DNA of 64,000 nucleotides from Bin87 sp964502995. Lineage in GTDB: Bacteria; Chloroflexota; Dehalococcoidia; Lucifugimonadales; UBA3495. The position numbers and the translations under genes are program-made. Of this stretch, positions 44,489-52,532 are shown piece by piece; within the stretch, counting starts at the first letter, position 1, and each line of letters opens with the position of its first letter. Under the pieces are notes generated by a model. That model saw only the letters and a list, made by a program, of their open reading frames with translations. It was not told the origin of the DNA and made no database searches. The stretch lies in the NCBI GenBank assembly GCA_964502995.1, contig CAZCZB010000006.1:24719-88718 (forward strand), read 5' to 3'.

Positions 44489-44616
44489 TTTGATACCTCC
44501 GGTTGGTGGCGACGGCCCGGGGCCGGCGCCGAGTTGCGCCCAACTGTATAAGCATTGGCAAAGCGGCGCAACCGCAATGAACGGCCGGCGGTGGCAGTAC
44601 AAAATTCGCGGTTGTT

Positions 44617-44625
44617 TGGTATCAT
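44617..44625 (+). promoter_or_regulatory. Extended -10 promoter for the repeat protein
   Basis: TGGTATCAT, 38 nt before ATG 44664. Confidence 0.52.
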
Positions 44626-44663
44626 TTTCAGAATAACCAAATAATGATCGCAAGGGGGACGTG

Positions 44664-45515
44664 ATGGCCATTCTGGGACGCATCGGGACTTCGGTAAGAG
44701 ATACGTTGACGGGAACATTGGAAGGGACCGGCCGCGTGGGCAACGTGGCAATCGACACGGTGCGGGACACGACAGCCAACTCGCTGCGCAGTGCCAGATC
44801 GGTCGGTGGCGAATTGGGCGGACTGGCGCAGGATGCAGTGGTTGGCACGCTCCACGCCGTGGGCAATGTCAGCGGCACCGCCGGATCAGTAGTCAGGGAT
44901 TCCACCATCGGCGTGATTCAAGGCGTGGGGATGGTGGGAACCGCCACGACGACCATGCTCCACGACGTGGTGGTGGGCGCGATTCGAGGATCCAGCGACG
45001 CCGGGGCGGAACTGGGCACGGCCACCCAACAGGCGGTTGAGGGCGCCCTGCGCGGAGGCGCGTCCGTGGGGTTGGCGGCGGAAGAATCGGTGGTGCAGGT
45101 GACCCGCGGCACCATTGACGGTACCAGGGAAATCGGCGGCGCGCTGTCGGAAGCCGCTCGCGCCACCGTCGCCGGCGTCGTAACGGCGGTTGCGGGAACG
45201 GCCGGGGACGTCACCGCCGCCACCACCGCGACGACTCGGCAGTTGGTGAGCAGCGCAGCCCAGACCGGAGAGGACGTGGCGCAGGTGGCGGTATCGGCGG
45301 TGAACGGGGCCATCGACGCCGCCCGGACCACGGGCCAAAATGTGGAGCAGACCGCTACCGCAGCCGCCACCGGGGCGATTGACGCGGCCTACGACGTGAG
45401 CGACGCGGCCGGCGACGCGGTGCGCAACGCCGTTACCGGAACGGTCAGCGGGGTTCGCGTGGTGGTGGACTCGGCCTACGGGCAGTCCAGCAGCGAACGC
45501 GGCAACCGCTCGTAG
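44664..45515 (+). CDS. Protein of twelve tandem 22-residue repeats
   Basis: A 283-residue protein: 11 N-terminal residues, exactly twelve contiguous 22-residue units (residues 12-275), and an 8-residue tail. In each unit position 6 is Gly (10 of 12), position 8 is Leu, Ile or Val (12 of 12), position 14 is usually aliphatic and position 15 usually Gly; early units have Asp at position 2. It has no Pro, Cys, Lys, Trp or Phe. The 22 (2 x 11) periodicity suggests long amphipathic helices like apolipoprotein or LEA-type 11-mers. It is monocistronic with a strong terminator. No family recognised. Confidence 0.75.
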   Translation: MAILGRIGTSVRDTLTGTLEGTGRVGNVAIDTVRDTTANSLRSARSVGGELGGLAQDAVVGTLHAVGNVSGTAGSVVRDSTIGVIQGVGMVGTATTTMLHDVVVGAIRGSSDAGAELGTATQQAVEGALRGGASVGLAAEESVVQVTRGTIDGTREIGGALSEAARATVAGVVTAVAGTAGDVTAATTATTRQLVSSAAQTGEDVAQVAVSAVNGAIDAARTTGQNVEQTATAAATGAIDAAYDVSDAAGDAVRNAVTGTVSGVRVVVDSAYGQSSSERGNRS

Positions 45516-45535
45516 ATTCGCCCAAAAGCGACGTG

Positions 45536-45574
45536 AAAAGGGGACGCCGGCGAATCGCCGGCGTCCCCTTTTTT
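45536..45574. terminator. Strong bidirectional intrinsic terminator
   Basis: GGGGACGCCGGCG pairs with CGCCGGCGTCCCC around AAT, with AAAA before and TTTTTT after. It ends the repeat-protein gene and serves the convergent acetyltransferase. Confidence 0.9.
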
Positions 45575-45631
45575 CTGCGGAGATTCCAACCGGCTCCCAT
45601 GGTGGGCCGGCAGGGCGATGGTTCGGTCGGT

Positions 45632-46081
45632 TCAGCCGCCGGAGCGCCATCGCAGGCGGGCGCCGACTTCGGTAAAGCCGGCCCGGCGGTAGAATTGAAT
45701 CTGGCGGTCACCGTCGTATGGGGTTCCCAACTCCACGGTTTGGCAACCATGGTCGGCCGCGTGCTGCAGGGCGAAATTGAGGACGTCCATGCCGATGCCG
45801 GCGCTGCGCATCGCGGGTTCGACGAACATCTCCTGGATGACGGCGTAGCGGCCGAGGGTGCGGAGAGCGTCCAGATAGGAGACGGTGCAGACCGCCACGA
45901 TGCACCCGTCGTCCTCGCCGACTGCGATGAATCCAACGTCTTCGCGGGAGATGATCCGGTCGTAAGTTGGCGCGTAGTCCTGCGCCGGAGGAGGAGTCGC
46001 GCCGAGTTCGGCCAGCAGACCGCGCACCAATTCCACCGCGGCGTCGCGGTCGTCCGGGGTTGCGAGTCTGACGTTGGTCAC
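45632..46081 (-). CDS. GNAT family N-acetyltransferase
   Basis: A 149-residue GNAT-fold protein. The acetyl-CoA-binding loop is RSAGIGMDVL (RxxGxG) near residue 92, followed by the TVELGTPYDGDRQIQFYRRAGF block. The start is GTG 46081, preceded by GGAAGG on the minus strand. The substrate is unknown. It is transcribed after the YCII-type gene. Confidence 0.88.
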   Translation of the reverse strand: MTNVRLATPDDRDAAVELVRGLLAELGATPPPAQDYAPTYDRIISREDVGFIAVGEDDGCIVAVCTVSYLDALRTLGRYAVIQEMFVEPAMRSAGIGMDVLNFALQHAADHGCQTVELGTPYDGDRQIQFYRRAGFTEVGARLRWRSGG

Positions 46082-46114
46082 GCCTTTGCCTTCCTGTGAT
46101 CCGAACGGACGGAA

Positions 46115-46537
46115 TCAGCGTTCCGCGATTTCCTGACGCAGACGGTCTTCCTGTTCACGCAGCTCCAGGGGCACGGCATCGGCGAAGTCTTCCAGTTCGT
46201 ACAGCGGTCGGATCTCGATTTCGCTGGGCCCCGACATTGGATTGGGACAGCGTTTCACCCACTCCAAGGCTTCATCCATATCCTTCACGTCCCACAGCCA
46301 GAAACCGGCGACCAGTTCGTTCACCGCCGGGAATGGCCCGTTGACCACGGTCCGGTCTGACCCATCGAACCTGATGCGCCGGCCCTCCGACGAAGGTTTG
46401 AGCCCTTCTCCGGCCAGCATGATTCCGGCTTCGACCAGTGCCGCGTTGTAATCTCCCATCGCCTTGAACAGGTCGGCCGAGGGCATTATTCCTGCTTCGC
46501 TGTCCGCCGTAGCCTTAACCAGCACCATAACGCGCAT
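46115..46537 (-). CDS. YCII/DGPF-domain protein
   Basis: A 140-residue member of the YCII-related (DGPF) family, often adjacent to ECF sigma factors: MRVMVLVKATADSEAG start, a GLKPSSEGRRIRF block, DGPF-like VNGPFPAVNELVAGFWL, and a C-terminal IEIRPLYELEDFAD. ATG 46537 follows GGAGGC. No ECF sigma gene lies beside it. Function unknown. Confidence 0.88.
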   Translation of the reverse strand: MRVMVLVKATADSEAGIMPSADLFKAMGDYNAALVEAGIMLAGEGLKPSSEGRRIRFDGSDRTVVNGPFPAVNELVAGFWLWDVKDMDEALEWVKRCPNPMSGPSEIEIRPLYELEDFADAVPLELREQEDRLRQEIAER

Positions 46538-46707
46538 TGTGTCGCCTCCAATGGGATCGGTATTGGGCAGCGTTACGATACTGGCGTTCTGCCTGATCGA
46601 CGCCTGAGCCCGCAGCAGCGGCGGATAATAATTCGCCCCTGTGATGGAAAACGGCCTGATTTTCAACAGTAAATCAGCGATGCACAGGCGCACGGGCACC
46701 GATGGAG

Positions 46708-46783
46708 TGGTGGGCCGTGTGGGGGTCGAACCCACGACACCCGGATTAAAAGTCCGGTGCTCTACCAACTGAGCTAACGGCCC
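46708..46783 (-). tRNA. tRNA-Lys (anticodon UUU), CCA encoded
   Basis: The minus-strand cloverleaf has acceptor GGGCCGT/ACGGCCC with A73 and encoded CCA, anticodon stem CCGGA/TCCGG with loop CTTTTAA, and T arm GTGGG-TTCGACC-CCCAC. Confidence 0.94.
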
Positions 46784-46811
46784 AAAAACCGTCTTTGCAA
46801 CGGCCGAAATC

Positions 46812-46820
46812 AGTATAGCA
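46812..46820 (-). promoter_or_regulatory. Extended -10 promoter for tRNA-Lys
   Basis: TGCTATACT on the minus strand, giving a tRNA leader of about 22 nt. It shares 15 contiguous bases with the hisF promoter. Confidence 0.62.
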
Positions 46821-46888
46821 TAGGCTTATCAGCCCACCGGTGAGCCAGGTCGTGCTTGGATTGCGCGAAAATTCTTCGGCCGGCACCC

Positions 46889-46917
46889 TTGCCAACGGGT
46901 GGATAATGGTGGATAAT
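46889..46917 (+). promoter_or_regulatory. Promoter for 5S rRNA
   Basis: TTGCCA at 46889-46894 and GATAAT at 46912-46917 are spaced 17 nt apart; transcription would start near 46924, about 5 nt before the 5S gene. GGTGGATAAT is duplicated here (46898-46907 and 46908-46917). Confidence 0.6.
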
Positions 46918-46928
46918 GACGGAGCTAA

Positions 46929-47050
46929 CTTTCTGGTGGTTCAAGCGGGGTGGCACCACCCGTTCCCATCCCGAACACGGAAGTGAAACGCCCCAGCGCC
47001 GACGATACTGCTCTGGTGACGGAGTGGGAAAATAGGTCACCGCCGGGAAG
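46929..47050 (+). rRNA. rrf: 5S ribosomal RNA, not linked to 16S or 23S
   Basis: The sequence has the conserved 5S core (CCCATCCCGAACACGGAAGT, then AGCGCCGACGATACTG) and closing helix CTTTCTGGTGG/CCGCCGGGAAG at the two ends. Ends are set by that helix and may be off by a few bases. No 16S or 23S sequence is in the window, and it has its own promoter and a hairpin just downstream. Confidence 0.93.
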
Positions 47051-47059
47051 TGTTAGCCA

Positions 47060-47094
47060 GATGGCGAGGGAGCGGATTCGTCCGCTCCGCCATC
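47060..47094 (+). terminator. Hairpin after 5S rRNA
   Basis: GATGGC/GCCATC base and GGAGCGGA/TCCGCTCC upper stem capped by a TTCG tetraloop, with a 3-nt bulge. No T-run follows, so it may be a processing or protective structure. The remaining sequence to 47370 holds no gene, only the clpC promoter region. Confidence 0.6.
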
Positions 47095-47305
47095 GTGACA
47101 CTAAACAGTCCCCGCATATCGCGACGCCCAGCGTTGGCGCTACCGTGGGGCTCCACGAATTGTTCCAAACGGGGCGGGCGTGATGGTACACGAAGGAACG
47201 GCTGGCTGTCCGAAAAAATCGCTGTTGGGCAACTGAACCCATTTGGGGTGGCTTCGCCGTTGCGTGATCGGCGAAAATGCCACTTTTATTTTTGCCCAAA
47301 TGCGT

Positions 47306-47311
47306 TAGAAT
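47306..47311 (+). promoter_or_regulatory. -10 element for clpC
   Basis: TAGAAT, 59 nt before ATG 47371. No good -35 and no CtsR-like operator was recognised. Confidence 0.4.
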
Positions 47312-47370
47312 GACGGCACGAACGTAATCCTCCGGCAGATCACTCGCTTATCCCAACCCAGGAGAGACTC

Positions 47371-49845
47371 ATGGGCAGCAGGTTCGAGAAGTTTTCGGAA
47401 AGGGCACGTCGGGTTTTGTCCCTGGCCCAGGAAGAAGCGCAGCGGTTCAACCACAACTACATCGGCACCGAGCACATTCTGCTGGGTCTGGTACGAGAAA
47501 CCGAAGGTGTAGCCGCACGAGTGCTGTCTGGCCTGAGCGTTGACCTGACGAAGGTGCGCTCGGCCGTTGAGTTCATCATTGGACGCGGAGAGCGTCCGGC
47601 GCAGGGCGAAATCGGTCTGACCCCCAGGGCCAAGAAGGTCGTGGAGTTGGCGGTTGACGAAGCCCGCCGGATGAACCACACCTACATCGGGACCGAGCAC
47701 CTGCTGATCGGCCTCCTGCGAGAGGGCGAGGGCGTTGCCGCCGGTGTCCTAGAGAGCCTGGGCGTCAACCTGGAAAAGGTACGCGCCGAGACCCACCGCA
47801 TCCTCAGCAACTCCGGCAGCGGCAGTTCGACCAGCTCCCGCTCCAACACTCGCACCCCCACGCTGGACCAGTTGGGCGTCGATCTGACCAACGCGGCGCT
47901 GGGCGGCAAGCTTGACCCCGTGGTTGGCCGGGATACCGAGATCGAGCGGGTCACACAGATTCTCAGCCGCCGCACCAAGAACAACCCGGTGCTGGTTGGC
48001 GAGCCGGGCGTAGGCAAAACCGCCATCGTCGAAGCGATGGCGCAGCAGATATCCTCGGGCGACGTGCCCGAAACCCTGCAGGGCAAGCGCCTGGTGACGC
48101 TGGACATGGGCGCGCTGGTGGCCGGCACCAAGTACCGGGGTGAATTCGAAGAGCGCCTGAAGAAGGTCATTGAGGAAATCAAGACCTCCGGCAACTGCGT
48201 CCTCTTCATCGACGAGATTCACACCCTGGTGGGGGCCGGCGCCGCAGAAGGCGCGGTTGACGCGTCGAACATCCTCAAACCGTCTCTGGCGCGCGGCGAG
48301 ATCCAGTGCATCGGCGCCACCACGCTGGACGACTACCGCAAGTATGTGGAGCGCGACCCGGCGCTGGAGCGTCGCCTGCAGCCCGTCCGGGTTGAAGAAC
48401 CCGACCCCGACATGACCGTGGACATTCTCCAGGGCGTGAAGGGACAGTACGAAGAGCACCATAACGTAGAGATCACCGACGACGCCGTCCGCGCTGCCGC
48501 CACGCTGTCCACTCGTTACATACCCGACCGCTTCCTGCCGGACAAGGCGATTGACCTGCTGGACGAGGCCGGCTCGCGGGTTCGCCTGCGGGGCAGCCAC
48601 GCGCCGGAAGAAGTCAAAGAGGCCATGGAAGTCCTGGAGCGGGTTCGCAAGGAAAAGGACGAGGCCATCGCCGCGCAGCAGTACGAAGTCGCCGCCGAGT
48701 TGCGCGACCGCGAACTGCACCTTTCCGAGAACGTGGGCAACCTTGAGGCCGAGTGGAAGGCCGACCGCAGCAAGGAACGCGCCCAGGTAACCGAGGAAGA
48801 CATTGCAGAAGTCGTGAGCATGTGGACCGGCATTCCGGTCACCCGCCTGGCGCAGGAAGAGACCGAGCGTCTCCTGCAGATGGAAGAGGAACTGCACAAG
48901 CGCATCATCGGCCAGGACGAGGCCATCGTCGGCATCGCCAAGGCGGTCCGTCGCGCCCGCGCCGGCCTGAAGGATCCGCGCCATCCCATCGGAGTGTTCC
49001 TGTTCCTGGGTCCCACCGGAGTCGGCAAGACCGAGTTGGTGCGAGCCATGGCAGAGTTCCTGTTTGGACACGAGGACAACATGATCCGGCTGGATATGTC
49101 GGAGTTCCAGGAGCGACACACCACCGCCCGTCTGATTGGCGCGCCTCCGGGCTACGTGGGCTACGACGAGGGCGGCCAGCTAACCGAGGGCGTGCGCAAG
49201 AAGAACTACTGCGCCATCCTGCTGGACGAAATTGAGAAGGCTCACCCCGAGATTTTCAACATCCTGCTCCAGATCTTCGACGCCGGCCAGTTGACCGACG
49301 CCCGGGGACGGCGGGTGGACTTCCGCAACTCGATCATCGTGATGACCAGCAACCTGGGCTCCGACCTGATCAAGCGGGACACCTCCATGGGGTTCGCGGT
49401 CAAATCCGACGAGGCCCAGACGGATCGCCAGGCATACGAGCGGATGAAGGACAAGGTGATGGACGAGGTCAAGCGGTTCTTCCGCCCCGAGTTCCTGAAC
49501 CGCCTGGACGCCACAATCGTGTTCCACGCCCTGGATCAGAGCGAGATTCACCAGATCGTTGACCTGATGATGAACATGGTCCGGGAAGAACTGAAGGAAC
49601 GCAACATCAACATCGAACTGACGGAAGCGGCACGCGAGCACCTGGGAGCCAACGGATTCGATCCGGTTCTGGGAGCGCGCCCGCTGCGCCGACTGATTCA
49701 GAACGAGGTTGAGGACCGGATGTCCGATGTCCTGCTCGGTGGAGAGTTGGAAGAAGGCGACACCGCGATCGTGGACCTGGACGACGATGGGAACATCATC
49801 ATCAAGGTACGCAAGGAGGAAATGGCCGCGCTATCGCCGGCCTAA
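47371..49845 (+). CDS. clpC: ATP-dependent Clp protease ATP-binding subunit ClpC
   Basis: An 824-residue Hsp100 unfoldase that feeds proteins to ClpP. It has two Clp N-terminal repeats (residues about 1-145), a Ser/Thr-rich linker, AAA1 with Walker A GEPGVGKT and Walker B VLFIDEIHTL, a short M region with a UVR-type segment (QQYEVAAELRDRE), and AAA2 with Walker A GPTGVGKT and ILLDEIEKAHPE. ATG 47371 follows CAGGAG. No mcsA/mcsB/ctsR genes are adjacent, unlike in Firmicutes. A hairpin terminator follows. Confidence 0.96.
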   Translation: MGSRFEKFSERARRVLSLAQEEAQRFNHNYIGTEHILLGLVRETEGVAARVLSGLSVDLTKVRSAVEFIIGRGERPAQGEIGLTPRAKKVVELAVDEARRMNHTYIGTEHLLIGLLREGEGVAAGVLESLGVNLEKVRAETHRILSNSGSGSSTSSRSNTRTPTLDQLGVDLTNAALGGKLDPVVGRDTEIERVTQILSRRTKNNPVLVGEPGVGKTAIVEAMAQQISSGDVPETLQGKRLVTLDMGALVAGTKYRGEFEERLKKVIEEIKTSGNCVLFIDEIHTLVGAGAAEGAVDASNILKPSLARGEIQCIGATTLDDYRKYVERDPALERRLQPVRVEEPDPDMTVDILQGVKGQYEEHHNVEITDDAVRAAATLSTRYIPDRFLPDKAIDLLDEAGSRVRLRGSHAPEEVKEAMEVLERVRKEKDEAIAAQQYEVAAELRDRELHLSENVGNLEAEWKADRSKERAQVTEEDIAEVVSMWTGIPVTRLAQEETERLLQMEEELHKRIIGQDEAIVGIAKAVRRARAGLKDPRHPIGVFLFLGPTGVGKTELVRAMAEFLFGHEDNMIRLDMSEFQERHTTARLIGAPPGYVGYDEGGQLTEGVRKKNYCAILLDEIEKAHPEIFNILLQIFDAGQLTDARGRRVDFRNSIIVMTSNLGSDLIKRDTSMGFAVKSDEAQTDRQAYERMKDKVMDEVKRFFRPEFLNRLDATIVFHALDQSEIHQIVDLMMNMVREELKERNINIELTEAAREHLGANGFDPVLGARPLRRLIQNEVEDRMSDVLLGGELEEGDTAIVDLDDDGNIIIKVRKEEMAALSPA

Positions 49846-49885
49846 ATCCGAAAGCGGGTCGAACACCCAACCCAAGGAAAAATCC

Positions 49886-49909
49886 GGGGGCGTCATTATT
49901 GGCGCCCCC
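49886..49909 (+). terminator. Hairpin after clpC
   Basis: GGGGGCG (49886-49892) pairs with CGCCCCC (49903-49909); an A-rich and T-poor tail follows. Confidence 0.55.
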
Positions 49910-49964
49910 AAACGCTATAATCTTAACGACGAACATTCGCGACCGGGGCCGGCGCATACCCAGA

Positions 49965-49993
49965 TTGACTGCGTTTCGCCCCCTTGTTACAGT
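49965..49993 (+). promoter_or_regulatory. Promoter for guaB3
   Basis: TTGACT at 49965-49970 and TACAGT at 49988-49993, 17-nt spacing; a GAGGTG ribosome site precedes ATG 50029. Confidence 0.6.
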
Positions 49994-50028
49994 CTGTCAA
50001 CCATCTCGGTTAGCGATGAGGTGAAATA

Positions 50029-51165
50029 ATGGCCAGGCGTTTGCTCAAGGAACTGGAAAGGTCTTATGGGTTCGACGAAGTCGCTATCGTCCCCGGCGAA
50101 GTTACCATCAACCCGGAGATGACGTCGACTCAAATGAGCATCGGGCCGTACAGTTTTGAATCCCCGGTAATCGCTTCCGCGATGGACGGCTCGGTGTCCC
50201 CGAGGTTCGCGACGCTGATGCACGAAATGGGCGGCCTGGGCGCGCTGAACGGCGAGGGGCTTTACTCCCGCTACGAGGACCCCTACTCGGTTCTGGAAGA
50301 GATCATCTCGATGGACCAGAGCGAGGTCACCGAGTACCTGCAGGAAGTGTACAGCGAGCCCGTCAAGGAAAACCTGATCGGCGAGCGGGTGCGCGAGATC
50401 AAGCAGTCGGGCGCCGTCGCAGCCATTGCGTTCACGCCCCAGACCACCAAGAAATACAGTCCCCTGGCGGTGGAGGCCGGCGCCGACATCATCATCGTCC
50501 AGTCCACCGTCACCACGGCGCGCCACATGTCCCGCAGCTACCGCGGGCTGATATTCTCTGAGCTAATCAGCTCCCTGAACGTGCCGGTGGTCGTGGGCAA
50601 TTGCGTCAGCTACAGCGTTGCCAGCGAGTTGATGGAAACCGGCGTCGACGCCATCCTGGTTGGGGTCGGGCCCGGAGCGGCCTGCACCACCCGCGAGGTT
50701 ACGGGCGTGGGCGTACCGCAGGTTACCGCTACGCTGGAATGCGCCGCGGCGCGCGAGGACTATTTTGAGCGCACAGGCCGCTATGTCAGCGTCATAACCG
50801 ACGGCGGGCTGCGGACCGGCGGCGACGTGTGCAAGGCCATGGCCAGCGGAGCCGACGGCGTGATGCTGGGCACTCCGTTTGCCCAGGCTGCCGAGGCTCC
50901 CGGGCGCGGCTACAACTGGGGCATGGCCAACGCGCACCCCGAACTGCCGCGCGGCACCCGCATCAACGTGGGAACCAAGGGATCGCTGCGCCAGTTGCTC
51001 CACGGCCCCAGCAACGTGACCAACGGCACGCAGAACCTGGTGGGCGCGCTGCGCGTGGCCATGGGCATGTGCGGTTCCTACACGGTGCGTGATTTCCACA
51101 AAACCGAAATGGTGATCGCCCCGGCCATCAAAACCGAGGGCAAGCACTACCAGATGTTGGGCTGA
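50029..51165 (+). CDS. guaB3: GuaB3 family IMP dehydrogenase-related protein
   Basis: A 378-residue (beta/alpha)8 protein of the GuaB3 group, found in Actinobacteria, Cyanobacteria and Chloroflexota. The catalytic-loop Cys lies in VGPGAACTTREVTGVG; IIVQSTVTTARH and the C-terminal TEGKHYQMLG are characteristic. It lacks the CBS domains of ordinary IMP dehydrogenase. It probably oxidises IMP or a related purine nucleotide. The UGSC selenoprotein gene follows after 54 nt. Confidence 0.92.
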   Translation: MARRLLKELERSYGFDEVAIVPGEVTINPEMTSTQMSIGPYSFESPVIASAMDGSVSPRFATLMHEMGGLGALNGEGLYSRYEDPYSVLEEIISMDQSEVTEYLQEVYSEPVKENLIGERVREIKQSGAVAAIAFTPQTTKKYSPLAVEAGADIIIVQSTVTTARHMSRSYRGLIFSELISSLNVPVVVGNCVSYSVASELMETGVDAILVGVGPGAACTTREVTGVGVPQVTATLECAAAREDYFERTGRYVSVITDGGLRTGGDVCKAMASGADGVMLGTPFAQAAEAPGRGYNWGMANAHPELPRGTRINVGTKGSLRQLLHGPSNVTNGTQNLVGALRVAMGMCGSYTVRDFHKTEMVIAPAIKTEGKHYQMLG

Positions 51166-51219
51166 TGTCAAACCCTTTCACCCTTTGATACCCGTTGTAT
51201 CACGATTCGGAGGAAGCCA

Positions 51220-51756
51220 ATGACGACTGCAACCATCCAGATTCTGGACCCGCGTCCGGAGCACAAGACCGAGGAACGGGCGGCGGCCGGCCGGCTGCCG
51301 GGCCTTGCCGGCAAGACCATCGGCCTGCTGGAAAACCGCAAGTACCACTCCGACAACTTCCTGCAGGAACTGCAGGTGATCCTGGAGGAGGAGTACGCGG
51401 TGGAGAAGGTGCTGTACCTGCGCAAGTTCAGCTTCAGCGCCCCCTGCGCCGATGAGACCATCGACGAGTTGATCGCCGAGTGCGACGCGGTGGTGCATGG
51501 AATCGCGGATTGAGGGAGCTGCACGGCGTGGGGTCTCCACGACACAGTAGTAACCGAGAGCCGCGGCGTTCCTTCCGTGAGCGTCATCACCGAGAGTTTC
51601 ACCCGGGCCGCGCACGCCCGCGCGTCGTCGCTGGGTATGCCAACCGTACAGATACTGGCGTTGCCCAGCCCCCTGGCGCCCCGTTCCATTCCGGAAGTTC
51701 GCCAGATGGCGCATGAGTACGCCGGACAGATCGCCGAGATGCTAACCAACGACTAG
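51220..51756 (+). CDS. UGSC-family selenoprotein with in-frame TGA (selenocysteine 98)
   Basis: A 178-residue product if the TGA at 51511-51513 is read as selenocysteine. The ATG at 51220 follows GGAGGA. The N-terminal half has a GLAGKTIGLLENRK segment; before the TGA comes VVHGIAD, and after it GSCTAWGLHD, giving U98-G-S-C101. The same frame continues 81 residues to TAG 51754 with an intact hydrophobic core (VSVITESFTRAAHARA, MPTVQILALPSPLAP). A hairpin with GGTCT loop starts after the TGA. The UGSC family is known from marine metagenomes; its activity is unknown, but a U-x-x-C pair suggests redox chemistry. Confidence 0.85.
51514..51547 (+). promoter_or_regulatory. Candidate bacterial SECIS element
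   Basis: Eighteen nt after the TGA, the loop GGTCT (51532-51536) is closed by CGTGG/CCACG (51527-51531 with 51537-51541); a CTG/CAG pairing extends below an internal loop. The loop sequence and its distance from TGA match the E. coli fdhF SECIS as I recall it. The bulged U of that element is not obvious here. Confidence 0.65.
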
Positions 51757-51774
51757 GCGCGCCGCCGGAATTCC

Positions 51775-52527
51775 ATGGGCCTTCGGGTCGTGAACTGGAA
51801 TGTTGAATGGGCTACGCCCCGATCGGAGCGTAGCCCTGTAATTCTGTGCCGGATCGCCGAGCACGACCCGGACATCATCTGTCTCACGGAAACCAACGAA
51901 AGGCTGCTGGAAAATTTCGCCGGGCACACGATCCACTCGCTGCCCGACTATGGCCACCGGATGATCGAGGGCCGGCGCAAGGTGATGCTTTGGTCCCGCA
52001 AGCCCTGGCGGCCAGCGGCCGGATTTGGCAGGGCCACGTTTCCGCCCGGCCGTTACGTGGCCGGGACCACGGACACGTCGGACGGCCCGGTTACCGTGGT
52101 TGGGGTCTGCATTCCGTGGTCGGGGTCGCGAACCGGGCGATTTGGGGGCAACAGGGTCCAATGGGAGGACCACGAAAGCTACCTGGATGGCCTGGCCCAG
52201 TTGTTCAGCACAGGACTCAAAGGTAGGGTCGTGGTTGTCGGAGACTACAACCAGTCGATCGGGGGGCGCAATTCGGCGCCGGTGAGACTGCGCGAGAAGC
52301 TCAGGCGAACGTTCGATGATGCGGGGCTGAGTATTTCCACGGCAGAGCTTGAATTTGCCGGGCGCCGGGCCATCGATCACATGGCGATTACGCCTGACCT
52401 GGAAGCCGGTGCGCCGACTGCCATCAGCAACCTTCGAGAGAGCGGCAGGAAATTGTCCGACCACTTCGGTGTCGTCGTGGATCTGTCAATCAAAAATATC
52501 CCGAACCAACAACAACCGGAAGAGTAA
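51775..52527 (+). CDS. Endonuclease/exonuclease/phosphatase-fold protein
   Basis: A 250-residue protein of the EEP superfamily (DNase I/AP endonuclease/phosphatase). Catalytic blocks are NWNVEW near the start, ICLTETNE with the metal Glu, VVGDYNQS with Asp and Asn, AIDHMAI and SDHFGV with the final Asp-His. ATG 51775 lies 18 nt after the selenoprotein stop and the gene ends 5 nt before the next one, so all three are probably cotranscribed. No signal peptide; substrate (nucleic acid or phosphoester) unknown. Confidence 0.88.
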   Translation: MGLRVVNWNVEWATPRSERSPVILCRIAEHDPDIICLTETNERLLENFAGHTIHSLPDYGHRMIEGRRKVMLWSRKPWRPAAGFGRATFPPGRYVAGTTDTSDGPVTVVGVCIPWSGSRTGRFGGNRVQWEDHESYLDGLAQLFSTGLKGRVVVVGDYNQSIGGRNSAPVRLREKLRRTFDDAGLSISTAELEFAGRRAIDHMAITPDLEAGAPTAISNLRESGRKLSDHFGVVVDLSIKNIPNQQQPEE

Positions 52528-52532
52528 CGCTT

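Noticed and set aside
46929..47370. Start of a full rRNA operon
   Set aside because: Only 5S is recognisable; clpC follows on the same strand after 320 nt and tRNA-Lys precedes on the other strand.
51220..51513. Treating the gene as a pseudogene truncated by a nonsense mutation
   Set aside because: The frame stays open and conserved after the TGA, the TGA is in the U-G-S-C motif, and a SECIS-like hairpin follows at the right distance.
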